DNA from: Acidovorax soli | GTDB lineage: Bacteria > Pseudomonadota > Gammaproteobacteria > Burkholderiales > Burkholderiaceae_C | DNA length: 64,000 nt | Reading direction: 5' to 3' | Assembly (NCBI RefSeq): GCF_014207955.1 | Contig: NZ_JACHLK010000004.1 | Location: 248,001 to 312,000 of the forward strand | In this document: piece after piece, positions 10,275 through 20,218 of the stretch | How the letters are laid out: each line of letters opens with the position of its first letter | Position numbering within the stretch: the stretch's first letter is position 1 | Program-made: the position numbers and the translations under genes | The notes under the pieces: generated by a model | Databases searched by the model: none | The model's input: only the letters and a program-made list of their open reading frames with translations | Told to the model about the DNA's origin: nothing

Positions 10275-11054
10275 TTATTGGTGTGTAAAGTTCGCGGCGC
10301 GCTTGTTCACAAAAGCGTCCATGCCTTCCTTCTGGTCCTGGGTGGAGAACAGCGCGTGGAACAGGCGGCGTTCGAACATCACGCCGTCCGACAGGCTGCC
10401 CTCGAAGGCGCGGTTGACCGACTCCTTGGCGGCCATTACGGCGATCTGCGAGAAGCCCGCGATGATGAGGGCCGCGCCCAGGGCTTCTTCGGCCAGCTTG
10501 TCGTAGGGCACGACGCGGCTCACCAGGCCGGCGCGCTCGGCCTCGGTGGCATCCATCATGCGGCCGGTGAGGGCCATGTCCATGGCCTTGGACTTGCCCA
10601 CCGCGCGCGGCAGGCGCTGCGTGCCGCCGGCGCCGGGGATCACGCCGAGCTTGATCTCGGGCTGGCCGAACTTGGCGTTGTCGGCCGCGATGATGAAGTC
10701 GCACATCATCGCCAGCTCGCAGCCGCCGCCCAGCGCGAAGCCGCTCACGGCGGCGATCACGGGCTTGCGGATGGCGCGGATGGTCTCCCAGTTGCGTGTG
10801 ATGTAGTCGCCCTTGTAGGTGTCGGCAAAGCTGTACTTGGCCATGGCGCCGATGTCGGCGCCCGCGGCAAAGGCGCGTTCGCTGCCGGTCACGATGATGC
10901 AGCCGATCTTCTCGTCCGCGTCGAAGGCCTTGAGGGCCTCGCCCAGCTCGTTCATCAACTGGTCGTTGAGCGCGTTGAGCTGCTTGGGGCGGTTGAGCGT
11001 GACGATGCCGACCTTCTCGGCTTCGGTGCGCACTTCAATGGTTTCGTAGGCCAT
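10275..11054 (-). CDS. Enoyl-CoA hydratase (crotonase family)
   Basis: 259 residues, typical of a soluble crotonase. It hydrates 2-enoyl-CoA to 3-hydroxyacyl-CoA in beta-oxidation. The oxyanion-hole region [19 protein letters not shown] and the segment [25 protein letters not shown] retain both glutamates used by hydratases, so this should be an active hydratase rather than an isomerase. The start ATG (MAYETIEVR) follows a good GAGGAGA ribosome site 8 nt upstream. Substrate length cannot be read from sequence, and the gene stands alone without beta-oxidation partners. It is close to FadB1x/PaaF-type proteins. Confidence 0.92.
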   Translation of the reverse strand: MAYETIEVRTEAEKVGIVTLNRPKQLNALNDQLMNELGEALKAFDADEKIGCIIVTGSERAFAAGADIGAMAKYSFADTYKGDYITRNWETIRAIRKPVIAAVSGFALGGGCELAMMCDFIIAADNAKFGQPEIKLGVIPGAGGTQRLPRAVGKSKAMDMALTGRMMDATEAERAGLVSRVVPYDKLAEEALGAALIIAGFSQIAVMAAKESVNRAFEGSLSDGVMFERRLFHALFSTQDQKEGMDAFVNKRAANFTHQ

Positions 11055-11128
11055 GGGATCCAATCTCCTCGGGTGTTTGTCTCGGTGGGGGACTATACCC
11101 AAGCGCGCTCCGGTGCGCCGGCAAGGGC

Positions 11129-12916
11129 TCAGCCCAGCCAGCGGCCCACGGCGCCGCTGTTGGTCACCGCCAGGCTGATGGTGTCGGGTGGGGTGGACTT
11201 GCGCTCGGCCGTGTCGGCCGGCAATACCAGCGGCAACTGCAGCAGCCGGCCATCGCGTGCCACCACGGCCACCAGCTTGTGCGCCGTGCCCGCGTAGAAG
11301 GCCACATCGTCGAGCTTCTGGATACGCCAGCCCTGTCCGTCGACCAGCAGCCCCAGCCATTCATCGCCCGCGGCGATCCCGGCCTTCTCGGCCGCACCGC
11401 CGCGCAGCACGGTCTTCACCTGCACGCTGTGGTTCTCCGCCACGCGCAGGCCCAGGCGCTGTGCCAGTTGCGGGCGCTCGGCCTTGAGCAGCACGCCATG
11501 GGCGGCCAGCAGCTCGGCCAGCGGGAGCTCGTCCGTGCTGTGCACCCAGGCATCGATCTCCGGGTCGAAGGCGCGGTGCGCCAACTCCCGGAGCACCTCG
11601 CGCAGGTCGGCCTCGGCCATGGGGCCGCCTGCGCAGCGCTTCCACAGCGCGCGCATCACCTCGTCCAGCGTGGTCTTGCCTTCGTGGCGCAGCGCCAGGT
11701 CCAGGCACAGGCCCACCAGCGAGCCCTTGGTGTAGTAGCTCACGGTGGAATTGGGGGTGTTCTCGTCCTGCCGGTAGTACTTGACCCAGGCATCGAAGCT
11801 GGCCTGTGCCACGGTCTGCACCTGGCGGCCCGGGGTCTGCAGCACCTGGTTGATGGTCTTGGTGATCAGCCGCAGGTAGGTGGCGTCGTCGATCAGGCCC
11901 GCGCGGCGCAGCAGCAGGTCGTCGTAGTAGCTCGTGAAGCCCTCGAAGAACCACAGCAGCTCGGTGTAGTTCTCCTGGCCGTAGTCGTAGCGGGCCAGCT
12001 CGGCCGGGCGCAGGCGCTTGACGTTCCAGGTATGGAAGTACTCGTGGCTGATCAGGCCCAGCAGCGTGGTGTAGCCGTCGCTGGCGCGGGCCTCGCCCTG
12101 GCGCGGCAGGTCGCGCCGGCCGCAGATCAGCGCGGTGGAGTTGATGTGCTCCAGCCCGCCATAGCTGTCGCCCACGGCGTTGAGCATGAACAGGTAGCTC
12201 TTGAACGGCGCCTTGCCCTTGTCGCCATGCCAGAAGGCCATGGCCGTCTCGCAGATCTTCTGCGTGTCGGCCAGCAGGCGCTTGCCGTCGAACGAAGGTG
12301 CGGCGCCCGCCACCACGAAGCGGTGGGCCACCCCGCCGGCCGTGAAACGGCCGCTCCAGAAGGTGCCCATCTCCACCGGGCAGTCCACCAGCTCGTCGTA
12401 GTGCGCTGCGGTGTAGGTGCCGAAGCCCGCCTTGTCGATCGCGCGGGCGCTGAGCCCCGTGGCGACCGACCAGTGCGCCGTGGCGGCCGTGCTGGCCACC
12501 TCCAGCGTGTGCTCGCCGTCCTCCTGGCCATGCACGCGCAGGCACAGGCTGGTGCCATTGAAGAAGCCGCGCGCTGCGTTCAGCCAGGCGGTGCGCACCG
12601 AGTTGTCGTAGGCGCAGACCTGGTAGCTCAGCACCAGGGGCTGGCCCGGGCGGCAGTCCGCCTGCCAGCGGTTTTTCTCCAATTGCACCAGGGGCACCGT
12701 GCGCCGGCCCTGGCGGGCCTGCAGCTGCTGCAGGTTCTTCGCGAACTCGCGCACCAGGTAGCTGCCGGGGATCCACACCGGCAGCGACAGCTCCTGCTGC
12801 TCGGCGGGGGCCGCCACCGTGAGGGTGACCGAGAACAGGCGGGCATGGAGATCGGCCGGCTCGATGCGGTAGTGGACAGGGGCGTGGGACGTGTCGTCGG
12901 TGCGCTGGGTGGCCAT
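11129..12916 (-). CDS. M61 family glycyl-aminopeptidase with PDZ domain
   Basis: 595-residue peptidase. The N-terminal beta domain (about 15-170) is followed by a metallopeptidase core with zinc motif [14 protein letters not shown] and the downstream Glu of the [13 protein letters not shown] stretch. A C-terminal PDZ-like domain lies at about 490-570 ([16 protein letters not shown]). M61 enzymes remove N-terminal Gly or Ala. No convincing signal peptide is seen, so it is probably cytoplasmic. The start MATQRTDD was chosen because it begins right at the homologous N-terminus; the frame stays open far upstream but overlaps dsbC. It is likely downstream in a ubiH-dsbC-M61 transcript. Confidence 0.93.
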   Translation of the reverse strand: MATQRTDDTSHAPVHYRIEPADLHARLFSVTLTVAAPAEQQELSLPVWIPGSYLVREFAKNLQQLQARQGRRTVPLVQLEKNRWQADCRPGQPLVLSYQVCAYDNSVRTAWLNAARGFFNGTSLCLRVHGQEDGEHTLEVASTAATAHWSVATGLSARAIDKAGFGTYTAAHYDELVDCPVEMGTFWSGRFTAGGVAHRFVVAGAAPSFDGKRLLADTQKICETAMAFWHGDKGKAPFKSYLFMLNAVGDSYGGLEHINSTALICGRRDLPRQGEARASDGYTTLLGLISHEYFHTWNVKRLRPAELARYDYGQENYTELLWFFEGFTSYYDDLLLRRAGLIDDATYLRLITKTINQVLQTPGRQVQTVAQASFDAWVKYYRQDENTPNSTVSYYTKGSLVGLCLDLALRHEGKTTLDEVMRALWKRCAGGPMAEADLREVLRELAHRAFDPEIDAWVHSTDELPLAELLAAHGVLLKAERPQLAQRLGLRVAENHSVQVKTVLRGGAAEKAGIAAGDEWLGLLVDGQGWRIQKLDDVAFYAGTAHKLVAVVARDGRLLQLPLVLPADTAERKSTPPDTISLAVTNSGAVGRWLG

Positions 12917-13014
12917 GGGCGGTGGTGCTTTGCGTGGCGCGGGGCCTGACCCGCGCGGTTCGAAATCGGGGGGAGCGCCGGGCGCGGTGGCCCGGTGCGT
13001 CCCGCGGGGCGCGG

Positions 13015-13746
13015 TCAGTTGGTCGTGGGGGTTTCTGCAGCGGCTTCGGCCAGGCGCTTTTCCACGTCCTGGGCGCCGATGGCCCCGGGCACGCGGATGC
13101 CGTCGGCAAAGATCAGGGTGGGCGTGCCGGTGATCTTGTGCTTCTTGCCAAAGGCCAGGTTGCGCTGCAGCGCGGTGGTGTCGCAGCTGGCGGATGCGGG
13201 GTTCTTGTCGCGCACCATCATGTCCTGCCAGGCGGCGACCTTGTCCTTGGCGCACCAGATGTTGCGCGACTTCTCGGCCGAGTCGGGGCTCAGGATGGGG
13301 TAGAGGAACAGGTAGACCGTCACGTTGTCCACCTTCTGCATGTCGCGCTCGAAGCGCTTGCAGTAGCCGCAGTTGGGGTCTTCGAACACGGCCACCTTGC
13401 GCTTGCCGTCGCCGCGCACGATGGTGAAGGCGTCCTTGATCGGCAGGGCCGAGAAGTCCACCGCCGTGATCTTGGCGATGCGGTCTTCGGTCAGGTTGCG
13501 GCGCGCCTTGGTGTCGATCAGCTCGCCCTGGATCAGGTAGTTGCCCTTGGCATCGGTGTAGAACACGTCGGTGCCGATGCGCACCTCGTACAGCCCCTGC
13601 ATGGCCGTGGGGCTGACCTCGTCGATCTGCTTCATCTGCGGAATGCGCTCGGCCAGGGTCTTGCGGATGGCCGCTTCCTGGGCCGTGGCCGACAGGGCCA
13701 GCAGGCCCAGGGCAGCGCCTGCGAGCAGGGTGGGAATCAGTTTCAT
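13015..13746 (-). CDS. dsbC: Thiol:disulfide interchange protein DsbC
   Basis: Periplasmic disulfide isomerase, 243 residues. Signal peptide MKLIPTLLAGAALGLLALSATAQ. The N-terminal dimerisation domain (about 25-85) is joined by a linker to a thioredoxin fold with the redox motif CGYC (DPNCGYCKRF) and cis-Pro loop TGTPTL. Two further cysteines (IWCAKD and SASCDT) match the structural disulfide of DsbC. It would be kept reduced by DsbD, which is not in the window. It follows the ubiH-like gene by 67 nt and precedes the M61 peptidase by about 100 nt, all on the minus strand. Confidence 0.94.
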   Translation of the reverse strand: MKLIPTLLAGAALGLLALSATAQEAAIRKTLAERIPQMKQIDEVSPTAMQGLYEVRIGTDVFYTDAKGNYLIQGELIDTKARRNLTEDRIAKITAVDFSALPIKDAFTIVRGDGKRKVAVFEDPNCGYCKRFERDMQKVDNVTVYLFLYPILSPDSAEKSRNIWCAKDKVAAWQDMMVRDKNPASASCDTTALQRNLAFGKKHKITGTPTLIFADGIRVPGAIGAQDVEKRLAEAAAETPTTN

Positions 13747-13813
13747 GGTGGTCTCGATGGCTTGGATTCGGGAGGGGCCACGGCGTGCAGCCCCTTCGGT
13801 GTCGGTCGGTGGG

Positions 13814-14956
13814 TCAATGGATCCCCATGGCCTGGCGGGCCACGAAATGCTTGAGCGGTCCGCTGCGCTCGAAGCCCTTCATGCCCCAGTTGCGCAGCGC
13901 CTGCCAGGGGCCCTCCTGGCGGGCGAACAGCTGTTGCAGCCCATCGGTGGCCAGTCCCATGGGCAGCAGCGCGGTCTTGCGTTCGCGCTCGTAGCGGCGC
14001 AGCAGCTTGAGGTCGGCCACGCTGCGCCAGTAGTCGCGTGCATGCAGCAAGCCCCCCAGGGCCTGGGCATCGGCCAGCCCCAGGTTCAGGCCCTGGCCCG
14101 CCAGCGGATGCACGTTGTGGGCGGCATCGCCGGCCAGCACGAAGCTGCGCGGCTGCCGGCCCTTGGGGGCCAGCGGGCCGCACCAGCGGTTGGCCCGGGC
14201 CTGCTGCAGCGGCCAGCTGGCGCGCTCGCCCGCCAGCTGCAGGCTGCCCAGGGCGCGTTGGCTCGCCGCTTCCAGGCGCTGTGCGAATTCCTCGGGGGCC
14301 AGCGCCAGCAAACCGGGCACCTGCTCCTTCTGCACAGACCACACCACGGCCACGGAGTTCCCTTCGGGGCCCGCGAGGGGCAGAAAAGCCAGGATGCCAT
14401 CGGGCAGAAACCACTGGCGCGCCACCTGCCCGTGCGGCAGCTCGCATTGCAGCCGGGTGGCAATGGCGTGCTGCTCGTAGGGCGTGACCTCGAACTCGAC
14501 CCCGAACTCGGCACGGGTCTGGCTGGCCCGGCCTTCGCAGACCACGGTCAGTGCGGCCTCGACCGGGGCCTCCAGCGTCTCGACCTGGGGCTGGTAGCGC
14601 ACGGCCTCGGCCAGCCGGGCTTCCAGCGCTGGCACGTCCACGATCCAGGCCAGGGCGTCCACACCCTGTGCCTGCGCGTCGAAGCACACGGCACCGCCCT
14701 GGTCGCCCGCCACCTGCATGGAGCGGACTGCGGTGGCGTGGGCCGCATCGGGCCAGCTGCGCAGGCCTTCGAGCAACTGGCGCGAGGCCTGGTTCAGCGC
14801 ATAGGCGCGCACGTCACAGTGGCCGCTCGACGCAGGGGCCGGGCCGGCCACCAGGGCCACGCGCAGGCGGTCGCGCGCCAGCAGCAGGGCCAGGGTGCGG
14901 CCCACGATGCCCGCGCCGCGAATACAGATATCAAAGGTTTGCGCCATGCGGGCCAT
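13814..14956 (-). CDS. UbiH/UbiF-family FAD-dependent hydroxylase
   Basis: 380-residue group A flavoprotein monooxygenase. The N-terminal Rossmann motif is ICIRGAGIVGRTLALLLAR. The second FAD motif is LAGDAAHNVHPLAGQGLNLGLADA, the UbiH/UbiI/COQ6 signature for ubiquinone-ring hydroxylation. The loop after the Rossmann motif reads SSGHCDVRAYALNQAS, similar to UbiH (DxRxxALxxxS). Which ring position it modifies cannot be told from sequence. Two in-frame ATGs lie 9 nt apart; the first is given. The gene is divergent from the MOSC gene and about 80 nt from it. Confidence 0.85.
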   Translation of the reverse strand: MARMAQTFDICIRGAGIVGRTLALLLARDRLRVALVAGPAPASSGHCDVRAYALNQASRQLLEGLRSWPDAAHATAVRSMQVAGDQGGAVCFDAQAQGVDALAWIVDVPALEARLAEAVRYQPQVETLEAPVEAALTVVCEGRASQTRAEFGVEFEVTPYEQHAIATRLQCELPHGQVARQWFLPDGILAFLPLAGPEGNSVAVVWSVQKEQVPGLLALAPEEFAQRLEAASQRALGSLQLAGERASWPLQQARANRWCGPLAPKGRQPRSFVLAGDAAHNVHPLAGQGLNLGLADAQALGGLLHARDYWRSVADLKLLRRYERERKTALLPMGLATDGLQQLFARQEGPWQALRNWGMKGFERSGPLKHFVARQAMGIH

Positions 14957-15038
14957 TGTAGGAGCGGGGGCGGGCCCTGCGGAGGCAGTGCAGAATTGGG
15001 GCCTTTCCCTGTCCGTTCTTTTTCAGGAGCGCCACCGC

Positions 15039-15908
15039 GTGAGCTTCAGCACCGAATCCGACCTGTCGGGCACCATCGCCCGCCTGTTTGTCTACCCCAT
15101 CAAGTCCTGCGCCGGCATTGAGGTGCGCGAAGCCCTGCTCACCGAAACCGGCCTGGACCTGGACCGCGCCTGGATGGTGGTCGACCCCGCGGGCCAGTTC
15201 CTCACCCAGCGCGAGCTGCCGCGCATGGCGCTGATCCGCCCCCAGCTCAAGAGCGAGGAGATGGTGCTGCGCGCCCCGGGCATGCTGGCCCTGCACGTGG
15301 GCATCGACGTGGTCGAGGAGCCCATGACCGTGACCGTCTGGCGCGACACCGTGCCCGCCTGGGACATGGGGGCCGTGGCGGCCCAGTGGTTCACCGACTT
15401 CCTGGGCAGGCCCTGCCGCCTGGTGCGCTTCGACCCCGAGGTCAAGCGCCTGTCCAGCATGGACTGGACCGGCGGCGTGGAGGCCCCCAACCAGTTCGCC
15501 GACGGCTTTCCGGTGCTGGTGGCCAGCCAGGCCTCGATCGACAGCCTCAACGAGCGCCTGGCCGCCGCCGGCCACGCCGCCGTGGGCATCGAGCGCTTTC
15601 GCCCCAACGTGGTGCTCGACGGCGTGGAAGCGCACGACGAGGACCGCGTGGACCAGATCCGCGTCGACGCCGAGGGCGGCGAGCTGCACCTGGCGACCGT
15701 CAAGCCCTGCGCGCGCTGCCCCATTCCCGATATCGACCCCGCCACGGCCGAGAGCACGCCCGTGGTGGGCGACACCCTGCGCACCTACCGCCAGGACAAG
15801 CGCCTCGATGGCGCCATCACCTTCGGCATGAACGCCATCGTGCGCCAGGGCGCGGGCCAGGTGCTGCGCGTGGGCCAGCGCATCGCGGCCGATCTGCGTT
15901 TCGACTGA
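15039..15908 (+). CDS. MOSC domain-containing protein (YcbX/mARC-like)
   Basis: 289 residues. The N-terminal MOSC_N beta barrel (TIARLFVYPIKSCAGIEV, residues about 10-120) is followed by the MOSC domain, with RFRPNVVLDG and the KPCARCPIPDID motif whose cysteine is the expected molybdenum ligand. Family members bind Mo cofactor and reduce N-hydroxylated compounds with an electron donor. No fused ferredoxin domain is present (E. coli YcbX has one), so a separate donor is needed. The GTG start is supported by AGGAG 9 nt upstream. Confidence 0.9.
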   Translation: MSFSTESDLSGTIARLFVYPIKSCAGIEVREALLTETGLDLDRAWMVVDPAGQFLTQRELPRMALIRPQLKSEEMVLRAPGMLALHVGIDVVEEPMTVTVWRDTVPAWDMGAVAAQWFTDFLGRPCRLVRFDPEVKRLSSMDWTGGVEAPNQFADGFPVLVASQASIDSLNERLAAAGHAAVGIERFRPNVVLDGVEAHDEDRVDQIRVDAEGGELHLATVKPCARCPIPDIDPATAESTPVVGDTLRTYRQDKRLDGAITFGMNAIVRQGAGQVLRVGQRIAADLRFD

Positions 15909-15950
15909 GGGCTTGTGGGAGGGCATGTGGGGCCTGCGGCCAGCCGCCCG

Positions 15951-15956
15951 TAAAAT
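15951..15956 (+). promoter_or_regulatory. TAAAAT -10 element upstream of ychF
   Basis: TAAAAT precedes the ychF ATG by 36 nt, giving a predicted start near 15963 and a 30-nt leader. No good -35 is visible. The same hexamer recurs just before several genes in this window (18162, 41555, 53547 and, on the minus strand, 53526). Confidence 0.4.
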
Positions 15957-15992
15957 AGGCGGTTTGTCTCCCGAATTCCAGAAAGCCCTGCC

Positions 15993-17087
15993 ATGAGCCT
16001 CCAATGCGGCATCGTGGGCCTGCCCAATGTGGGCAAGTCCACCCTCTTCAACGCGCTGACCAAGGCCGGCATCGCCGCCGAGAACTACCCGTTCTGCACC
16101 ATCGAGCCCAACACCGGCGTGGTCGAGGTGCCCGATCCCCGCCTGCAGAAGCTGGCCGGCATCGTCGAGCCCGAGCGCATCGTGCCGGCCATCGTCGAGT
16201 TCGTGGACATCGCCGGCCTGGTGGCGGGCGCCTCCAAGGGCGAAGGCCTGGGCAACCAGTTCCTGGCCCACATCCGCGAGACGGACGCCATCGTCAACGT
16301 GGTGCGCTGCTTCGAAGACCCCAACGTGATCCACGTGGCGGGCCGGGTCGATCCCATCGCCGACATCGAGGTCATCCAGACCGAGCTGTGCCTGGCCGAC
16401 CTGGCCACCGTCGAGAAGGCCCTGAACCGCTATAGCAAGGCCGCCAAGTCGGGCAACGACAAGGAGGCGGCCAAGATCGTCTCCCTGCTCACGCCCATCC
16501 AGGCCGCGCTCGACCAAGGCAAGCCCGCGCGCAGCATCACGGTGAGCAAGGAAGACGCGCCCCTGCTCAAGCAGTTCTGCCTGATCACCGCCAAGCCCGC
16601 CATGTTCGTGGGCAATGTGAGCGAAGACGGCTTCGAGAACAACCCGCTGCTCGACCGCCTGAAGGAATATGCCGCCGCCCAGGGCGCGCCCGTGGTCGCC
16701 ATCTGCGCCAAGATCGAAGCCGAGATGGCCGAGATGGGCGACGAGGACCGCGACATGTTCCTGCAGGAGATGGGCCTGGAAGAACCCGGACTGAACCGCC
16801 TGATCCGCGCCGGCTTCAGCCTGCTGGGCCTGCAGACCTACTTCACGGCCGGCGTCAAGGAAGTGCGCGCCTGGACCATCCACATCGGCGACACGGCGCC
16901 CCAGGCCGCCGGCGTGATCCACGGTGACTTCGAGCGCGGCTTCATCCGCGCCCAGACCATCGGCTTTGACGACTACATCGCCTACAAGGGCGAGCAGGGC
17001 GCGAAGGACGCAGGCAAGATGCGCGCCGAAGGCAAGGAATATGTGGTCAAGGATGGCGACGTGCTGAACTTCCTGTTCAACGTCTGA
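15993..17087 (+). CDS. ychF: Redox-regulated ATPase YchF (Obg-family)
   Basis: 364 residues, standard length. P-loop [14 protein letters not shown], then [20 protein letters not shown] (G3 region), and NxxE-type specificity around NVSEDGF in place of NKxD. This explains why YchF prefers ATP over GTP. A coiled-coil insertion (about 130-200) and a C-terminal TGS domain (about 280-364, ending VLNFLFNV) are present. It acts on ribosomes in translation and oxidative stress control. In many proteobacteria it neighbours pth, but not here. A terminator follows. Confidence 0.97.
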   Translation: MSLQCGIVGLPNVGKSTLFNALTKAGIAAENYPFCTIEPNTGVVEVPDPRLQKLAGIVEPERIVPAIVEFVDIAGLVAGASKGEGLGNQFLAHIRETDAIVNVVRCFEDPNVIHVAGRVDPIADIEVIQTELCLADLATVEKALNRYSKAAKSGNDKEAAKIVSLLTPIQAALDQGKPARSITVSKEDAPLLKQFCLITAKPAMFVGNVSEDGFENNPLLDRLKEYAAAQGAPVVAICAKIEAEMAEMGDEDRDMFLQEMGLEEPGLNRLIRAGFSLLGLQTYFTAGVKEVRAWTIHIGDTAPQAAGVIHGDFERGFIRAQTIGFDDYIAYKGEQGAKDAGKMRAEGKEYVVKDGDVLNFLFNV

Positions 17088-17136
17088 CCCTTTGTGGCCG
17101 ATTCCTCGGCAGGCGCCCCAGGGTGCCTGCCCCCGC

Positions 17137-17173
17137 ATCCCTGCTGGGCCCTGGGCCTTGCAGGGATTTTTTT
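17137..17173 (+). terminator. Intrinsic terminator after ychF
   Basis: ATCCCTGC (17137-17144) pairs with GCAGGGAT (17160-17167) and a run of seven T follows. A second GC-rich hairpin (about 17110-17131) precedes it. The T-run ends 23 nt before the rarD ATG. Confidence 0.85.
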
Positions 17174-17196
17174 ATGCGCCCGAATCCCCGATCCCC

Positions 17197-18090
17197 ATGA
17201 ACCCCGGAATCCTCTACGCCAGCCTGGCCTATGTCGCCTGGGGCCTGCTGCCCCTGTACTTTCGCCAGGTGGCCGATGTGCCTGCGCTCGAGGTGGTGGT
17301 GCACCGAACGGCCTGGGCGCTCATGTTCCTGCTCGCGGTGCTGGGGCTGCGCCGGCAGTGGGCCTGGCTGCCGGCCCTGCTGCGCCAGCCGCGCGTGGTG
17401 CTGGCGTTTGCGCTATCGGCGCTGCTGCTCTCCTCCAACTGGCTGACCTATGTCTGGGCGGTGCAGAACCAGCATGTGGTGGACGCCAGCCTGGGCTATT
17501 TCATCCTGCCGCTGGTCAATGTCGCCATGGGCTTTTTCTTTCTGCACGAGCGGCCGCGCCCGGGGCAGTGGCTGGCGGTGGCCGTGGCGGCCGCAGGCGT
17601 GCTGTGGCTCACGGTGCAGACCGGGCGCCTGCCGTGGATTGCACTGGTGTTGGCGCTCACTTTCGGTATCTATGGGCTGGTGCGCAAGCTGGCACCGCTG
17701 GGGGCGCTGGAAGGCCTGGCGCTGGAGACGCTGATGCTCGCGCCCCTGGCCTTCGGCGCCATGGCCTGGTGGGCCTGGCAAGGCCAGGGCGTGCTGGTGC
17801 AGGGCGATGCCGCCCACATCGGCTGGCTGGCGCTGGCGGGGCCGCTCACGGCCATTCCGCTGCTGCTGTTCGCCGCCGGGGCCCGCAGGCTGCCTTTGGC
17901 GACGCTGGGCATCCTGCAGTACATCTCGCCCAGCCTGCAGTTCGCCCTGGGCGTCTGGCTGTTCCATGAGCCGCTGCAGCCCTCCCGGCTGGCAGGCTTC
18001 GTGCTTATCTGGGCGGCATTGCTCGTCTACAGCCTGGAAGGCTGGTGGCAGGTGCGTGCGGGCACGGCCGTGGCTGCGGCAGACCGCTGA
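17197..18090 (+). CDS. rarD: EamA-family transporter RarD
   Basis: 297-residue inner-membrane protein with about ten hydrophobic segments arranged as two EamA repeats, typical of RarD. The N-terminus MNPGILYASLAYVAWGLLPLYFR and LLLSSNWLTYVWAVQ are characteristic RarD segments. Members resemble drug/metabolite exporters; chloramphenicol sensitivity has been linked to rarD, but its substrate is not settled. A longer open frame begins at 17092 but crosses the ychF terminator, so the ATG after ATCCCC is preferred. Confidence 0.9.
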   Translation: MNPGILYASLAYVAWGLLPLYFRQVADVPALEVVVHRTAWALMFLLAVLGLRRQWAWLPALLRQPRVVLAFALSALLLSSNWLTYVWAVQNQHVVDASLGYFILPLVNVAMGFFFLHERPRPGQWLAVAVAAAGVLWLTVQTGRLPWIALVLALTFGIYGLVRKLAPLGALEGLALETLMLAPLAFGAMAWWAWQGQGVLVQGDAAHIGWLALAGPLTAIPLLLFAAGARRLPLATLGILQYISPSLQFALGVWLFHEPLQPSRLAGFVLIWAALLVYSLEGWWQVRAGTAVAAADR

Positions 18091-18161
18091 CCCGCGCGGG
18101 CGGGCGCTGGCGGGCGGGGCCGCTACTGGAAAACACGGGGGTGGCTGCAGGGGGCTGTACC

Positions 18162-18167
18162 TAAAAT
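18162..18167 (+). promoter_or_regulatory. TAAAAT -10 element upstream of the diguanylate cyclase
   Basis: TAAAAT in the context GTACCTAAAATACC predicts a start near 18174 and a leader of about 135 nt before the ATG at 18309. I see no riboswitch-like structure in that leader, only short GC-rich inverted repeats around 18170-18190. Confidence 0.35.
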
Positions 18168-18308
18168 ACCGGGTCCCGTGATCGGGGCCCCAAGACTGTG
18201 CGTGCGCGCCCTGTCTGTGCGCCAGGGGCCGGTGCGAACCCGCCCTGGCCCTGGTGGCTGTCCATTGACTGAAAAAACGAACGTTTCCAACCAAGTGCAC
18301 AGACCACC

Positions 18309-19595
18309 ATGGGCGCCACCTCCCCCCTCGCGACGCTGTTTGGGCGCAAGAAGCCGCTGTTCGCCAACACCGATGCCTTTCCGCTGACGGACGCCATCCT
18401 GGAGTTCGATGACTCCAGCGATGAGCCGGCGGCGCAGCGCCACCTCTCGCGCCGCGAGATGGACCTGGCCGGCCAGCCGCGCGACCGGGCCGCCGCCCGG
18501 CGCTGGTGGGTGGCCAGCGCGCTGATCGCGCTGTATTTCCTGGCGCTGCTGGGCTTCCATGCGCTGGGCATGGTGCAGGCGCGCACCGTGTTCGTCGCGC
18601 TGGCGCTGGTGGCGGTGGGCGTGCCCGGTTTTGCCCTGGCCTTCGCGCTGGGGCTGCACCACCGCGCCCGGGACAAGCAGCTCAAGCTGCCCATCGCCAT
18701 GGTGGCCAGCGCCAGCCTGCTGGTGCTCTGCTACCTCGACCCCATCCTGCAGATCCTGATGGCGCCGTTTGCCTTCATCGTCGTGGCCTATGCCATGTAC
18801 CGGGTGTCGGGCCGCGCGCTCATGGCCCTGGCCGGCGTGCTGATGGGGGGCTACGCGCTGGTGATTGGCCTGCACCATGCCGAGCAGGGCAACGAGGCGC
18901 TGCTGCGGCTGGAGCTGGCGCACTGGCTGTCGCTGGCGCTGGCGCTGCCGGCCTTCATCCTGCTGATCGGCAAGGTGCAGAAGCTGCACCGCATCCTGCA
19001 CCGCGCGAGCCGCAAGATCCGCAACATCCAGGAAGATGCCCAGCGCGACACCCTGGTGGGCTGCTTCAACCGGCGCTACACCGTGGCCGCGCTCGAAGAG
19101 CAAAAGCAGCTGGCCGACGAGAGCGGCATCCCGCTGTGCCTGGCGGTGATCGACCTGGACCATTTCAAGCGCATCAACGACGAACTCGGCCACCTGGGCG
19201 GCGACGAGGTGCTGCGCACCTTCTCGCGCGTGGCGCAGGACAATGTGCGCGCAGGCGACATCTTCGGGCGCTATGGCGGGGAGGAGTTTTTGCTGATCTT
19301 CCCGGGCACCTCGCTGCTGCCCGCGCTCAATACCTGCGAGCGCATCCGCGCCCACGTGGAGTCGCATGCCTGGCCCGCAGCGCTGCAAAGCCGCGTGTCC
19401 GTGTCCATCGGCGTCACGCAGTACATCCTGGGCGAGTCGGTGCTCGAATTCTTCTCGCGTGCCGACACGGCCATGTACATGGCCAAGGAAGGCGGGCGCA
19501 ACCAGGTGGTGGTGGAAGAGCCCGTCTCCAAGGGCGACTCGTCCATTGCGCCCCTGGGCACCGAAAAGGATTTCCTGGGCACCCCAGCGCCCTGA
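18309..19595 (+). CDS. Membrane diguanylate cyclase (GGDEF domain)
   Basis: 428 residues. The N-terminal cytoplasmic stretch is followed by about six membrane helices (about 68-235), a short coiled coil and a GGDEF domain (about 255-410). The active site reads RYGGEEF, an accepted catalytic variant. The inhibitory I-site RxxD is present as RAGD five residues before GGEEF, so c-di-GMP feedback inhibition is expected. The metal and guanine pocket residues (DLDHFKRINDELGHLGGDEVL) are intact. It should therefore be an active cyclase responding to a membrane signal. The C-terminal 30 residues are polar and unstructured. Its stop codon abuts the stop of the convergent yqaA gene with no gap. Confidence 0.93.
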   Translation: MGATSPLATLFGRKKPLFANTDAFPLTDAILEFDDSSDEPAAQRHLSRREMDLAGQPRDRAAARRWWVASALIALYFLALLGFHALGMVQARTVFVALALVAVGVPGFALAFALGLHHRARDKQLKLPIAMVASASLLVLCYLDPILQILMAPFAFIVVAYAMYRVSGRALMALAGVLMGGYALVIGLHHAEQGNEALLRLELAHWLSLALALPAFILLIGKVQKLHRILHRASRKIRNIQEDAQRDTLVGCFNRRYTVAALEEQKQLADESGIPLCLAVIDLDHFKRINDELGHLGGDEVLRTFSRVAQDNVRAGDIFGRYGGEEFLLIFPGTSLLPALNTCERIRAHVESHAWPAALQSRVSVSIGVTQYILGESVLEFFSRADTAMYMAKEGGRNQVVVEEPVSKGDSSIAPLGTEKDFLGTPAP

Positions 19596-20078
19596 TCAGC
19601 CGCCCAGTTGCCCCGGCATGAAGTGCAGCAGCACGGTGGTCATCACCAGGTAGCGCATGAACTTGCCCACGGCCATGTAGGCCAGGCAGGGCCAGAACGG
19701 CAGCTTGAGCCAGCCGGCCACGGCGCACAGCGGGTCGCCTGCCACGGGCAGCCAGCTGAGCAGGCAGGCGCGCGGCCCGAAACGCTCCAGCCAGGCCAGG
19801 GCACGCACATTGGTGGCATGTCCGCGCGCCTTGTCCACCGCCTTGTGGGCCCCCAGGCCCATCCACCAGCTGACGCCGCCACCCAGCGTATTGCCCACCG
19901 TCGCCACGAGGATGGCAGGCCAGAACATTTCCGGGTTGAGCTTGATGAGGCCGAATACGGCCGGCTCCGATCCCAGCGGCAGCAGCGTCGCCGAGACGAA
20001 CGAGACGACGAAGACGGTGCTCAGGCCGAACTGCGGCAGGGCCAGCCACTGCATCAGCTGGTGCATCCATATTTCCAT
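19596..20078 (-). CDS. yqaA: YqaA-family (SNARE-associated/DedA-like) membrane protein
   Basis: 160-residue inner-membrane protein with four or five hydrophobic segments. Signature stretches are SFVSATLLPLGSEPAVFGLI and VGNTLGGGVSWWMG, characteristic of the YqaA branch of the DedA/VTT superfamily. Biochemical role unproven; relatives act in lipid flipping and envelope homeostasis. I start at MEIWMHQ; a longer frame adds about 29 residues without homologous character. It ends back to back with the diguanylate cyclase gene at TGATCA, where both stop codons meet. Confidence 0.85.
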   Translation of the reverse strand: MEIWMHQLMQWLALPQFGLSTVFVVSFVSATLLPLGSEPAVFGLIKLNPEMFWPAILVATVGNTLGGGVSWWMGLGAHKAVDKARGHATNVRALAWLERFGPRACLLSWLPVAGDPLCAVAGWLKLPFWPCLAYMAVGKFMRYLVMTTVLLHFMPGQLGG

Positions 20079-20218
20079 GCATCGGAGTTTAGAGGGGGGG
20101 CGTACCCGAAAAGCCGGGTAGGGCTTCCGTCCTACAGGGGCGCGCGCCATCTGCGCATGGCCCACCGCCTGCCGGATTTGTATCGTTCATGGACGCTACC
20201 GCTCACGCAGGAGGCCCC

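Noticed and set aside
17110-17131. Separate small RNA hairpin between ychF and rarD
   Set aside because: The paired GCAGGC/GCCTGC stem is adjacent to the terminator and most simply part of the transcript end; there is no promoter of its own.
14931-17138. Long minus-strand frame across the MOSC and ychF genes
   Set aside because: Same cause: a shadow of well-supported plus-strand genes, with compositionally biased sequence.
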